Below, piece after piece: positions 6,754-7,391 of a stretch of 7,391 nucleotides of DNA (the first letter of the stretch is position 1; every line of letters begins with the position of its first letter). The DNA comes from Pseudomonadota bacterium (GTDB lineage: Bacteria; Pseudomonadota; Gammaproteobacteria; Steroidobacterales; Steroidobacteraceae). The DNA is taken from the NCBI GenBank assembly GCA_023433515.1, contig JAEZCN010000146.1, positions 1 to 7,391 on the forward strand, read 5' to 3'. The position numbers and the translations under genes are program-made. Under the pieces are notes generated by a model. That model did not search any database, was not told the origin of the DNA, and was given only the letters and a program-made list of their open reading frames with translations.

Positions 6754-7296
6754 CTACTCCAGCTCGTCGAGCACCTTGTCCACCTTCTCGGGCGTCAGGT
6801 ACTCATGGAAAACGTGATCGACCATCATCATCGGCGCGCCGGTGCAGGCCGCGAGGCACTCTTCTTCCTTCTTGAGGAAGATGCGGCCGTCGGGCGTGCT
6901 CTCGCCGAGCCTGATGCCGAGCTTCTTCTCGCAATGCGCGACCAGGTCCTCGGCGCCGTTCAGCATGCAGCTGATGTTCGTGCAGATGCTCACGTGGTGC
7001 CGGCCGCACGGATGCGTCTCGAACATCGAATAAAAGGTCGCGACTTCGTACACCTGGATCGACGGCAGCCGCAGGTACTCCGCGACGCCATCCATCAGCT
7101 CCGGGGTCAGGAAACCGTTGTTCTGCTCCTGCGTGAAACGCAGCGCGGACAACACGGCCGAGCGCTGCCGGCCCGTCGGGAAGCGGCCGATCCACTCGTC
7201 GATTTCGTGGCGGGTGTGCTCGTTCAACAGGCGCGACTTCTCGCCGAGCACGGGCTCGAACGTTCCACCATCCGCAGTCTTCACGACGTGCGTCAT
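6754..7296 (-). CDS. nuoE: NADH-quinone oxidoreductase subunit E (NuoE), [2Fe-2S] protein
   Basis: This is the thioredoxin-like 24-kDa-type subunit of the NADH module; it carries cluster N1a next to the FMN of NuoF. The product is 180 residues, slightly longer than the E. coli protein (166). An N-terminal helical region (about 25-80, including FPTGRQRSAVLSALRFTQEQ) precedes the thioredoxin-fold domain. The four cluster ligands fit the family pattern: CTNISC (C105, C110) and CLAAC (C147, C151). The VYEVATFYSMF motif at 82-92 is also characteristic. The ATG at 7296-7294 overlaps the nuoD stop in an ATGA junction and has GGAGAGG seven bases upstream within the end of nuoD. The next in-frame Met is at 68, so no other start is credible. 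It ends with TAG 11 bases before nuoF. Confidence 0.98.
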   Translation of the reverse strand: MTHVVKTADGGTFEPVLGEKSRLLNEHTRHEIDEWIGRFPTGRQRSAVLSALRFTQEQNNGFLTPELMDGVAEYLRLPSIQVYEVATFYSMFETHPCGRHHVSICTNISCMLNGAEDLVAHCEKKLGIRLGESTPDGRIFLKKEEECLAACTGAPMMMVDHVFHEYLTPEKVDKVLDELE

Positions 7297-7391
7297 CGAT
7301 CCACCTCTCCGAACACGATGTCCTGCGTACCGATCACCGCGACCACGTCCGCGAGCATGTGTCCCTTCGTCATTTCCTCGAGCGCCGACAG
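7293..7391 (-). CDS. nuoD: NADH-quinone oxidoreductase subunit D (NuoD), last 32 codons; gene enters from outside the window
   Basis: This is the C-terminal end of the 49-kDa-type subunit that forms the quinone-reduction site with NuoB. I translated the frame that ends at the TGA overlapping the nuoE start. It reads open to the window edge and ends in TKGHMLADVVAVIGTQDIV followed by FGEVDR, the hallmark C-terminus of NuoD/NDUFS2 proteins. Only 32 residues are visible, so nothing can be said about the rest, including whether nuoC and nuoD are fused as in E. coli. The stop and the nuoE start share ATGA, indicating translational coupling. Confidence 0.93.
   Translation of the reverse strand: MSALEEMTKGHMLADVVAVIGTQDIVFGEVDR

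Noticed and set aside
1..7391. Mobile elements, CRISPR arrays, tRNA/rRNA genes, attachment sites, or an undescribed system
   Set aside because: Coding sequence of one nuo operon fills the window nearly completely, with gaps of at most 20 bases. I saw no repeat arrays, inverted-repeat ends or foreign genes.

Overview
The window is a contiguous piece of a nuo operon, which encodes the proton-pumping NADH:quinone oxidoreductase (respiratory complex I, NDH-1). All genes lie on the minus strand. Read in the direction of transcription, from high to low coordinates, they are nuoD (3' end only), nuoE, nuoF, nuoG, nuoH, nuoI, nuoJ, nuoK and nuoL (5' part only). This is the canonical bacterial order, with nothing inserted, missing or broken between D and L.

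Layout: 7293-7391 nuoD tail; 6754-7296 nuoE; 5420-6742 nuoF; 3192-5423 nuoG; 2098-3195 nuoH; 1616-2095 nuoI; 954-1595 nuoJ; 652-957 nuoK; 1-649 nuoL start. Packing is very tight. D/E, F/G, G/H and J/K overlap by 4 bases (ATGA or GTGA). H/I and K/L are 2 bases apart, E/F 11 and I/J 20. There is no room for a promoter or terminator, so a single polycistronic transcript with translational coupling is the natural reading. Both operon ends lie outside the window.

How the products work together: NuoE, NuoF and NuoG form the NADH-oxidising module (FMN plus Fe-S clusters). NuoI and NuoD belong to the connecting arm that passes electrons to quinone. NuoH forms the quinone chamber and the link to the membrane arm. 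NuoJ, NuoK and NuoL are membrane subunits of the proton-pumping arm. The cluster-binding cysteines I looked for in NuoE, F, G and I are all present, as are the key glutamates of NuoK and NuoL, so every gene looks functional.

The DNA is strongly GC-rich, with G or C favoured at third codon positions. The protein style (short NuoG without the N7 cluster, long NuoH, NuoI with the 'RFRGLHALRRYPNGEERC' stretch) suggests a high-GC proteobacterium. A gammaproteobacterium related to Xanthomonadales/Steroidobacterales, or a betaproteobacterium, is my best guess; I cannot fix the taxon from this window.

I found no mobile element, CRISPR array, RNA gene or undescribed system. This is an ordinary core-metabolism region. 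The points worth a second look are small: non-ATG starts (TTG for nuoJ, GTG for nuoH and nuoL), an ambiguous nuoF start, a proline-rich N-terminus on NuoG, and an Ala/Pro-rich tail on NuoJ.
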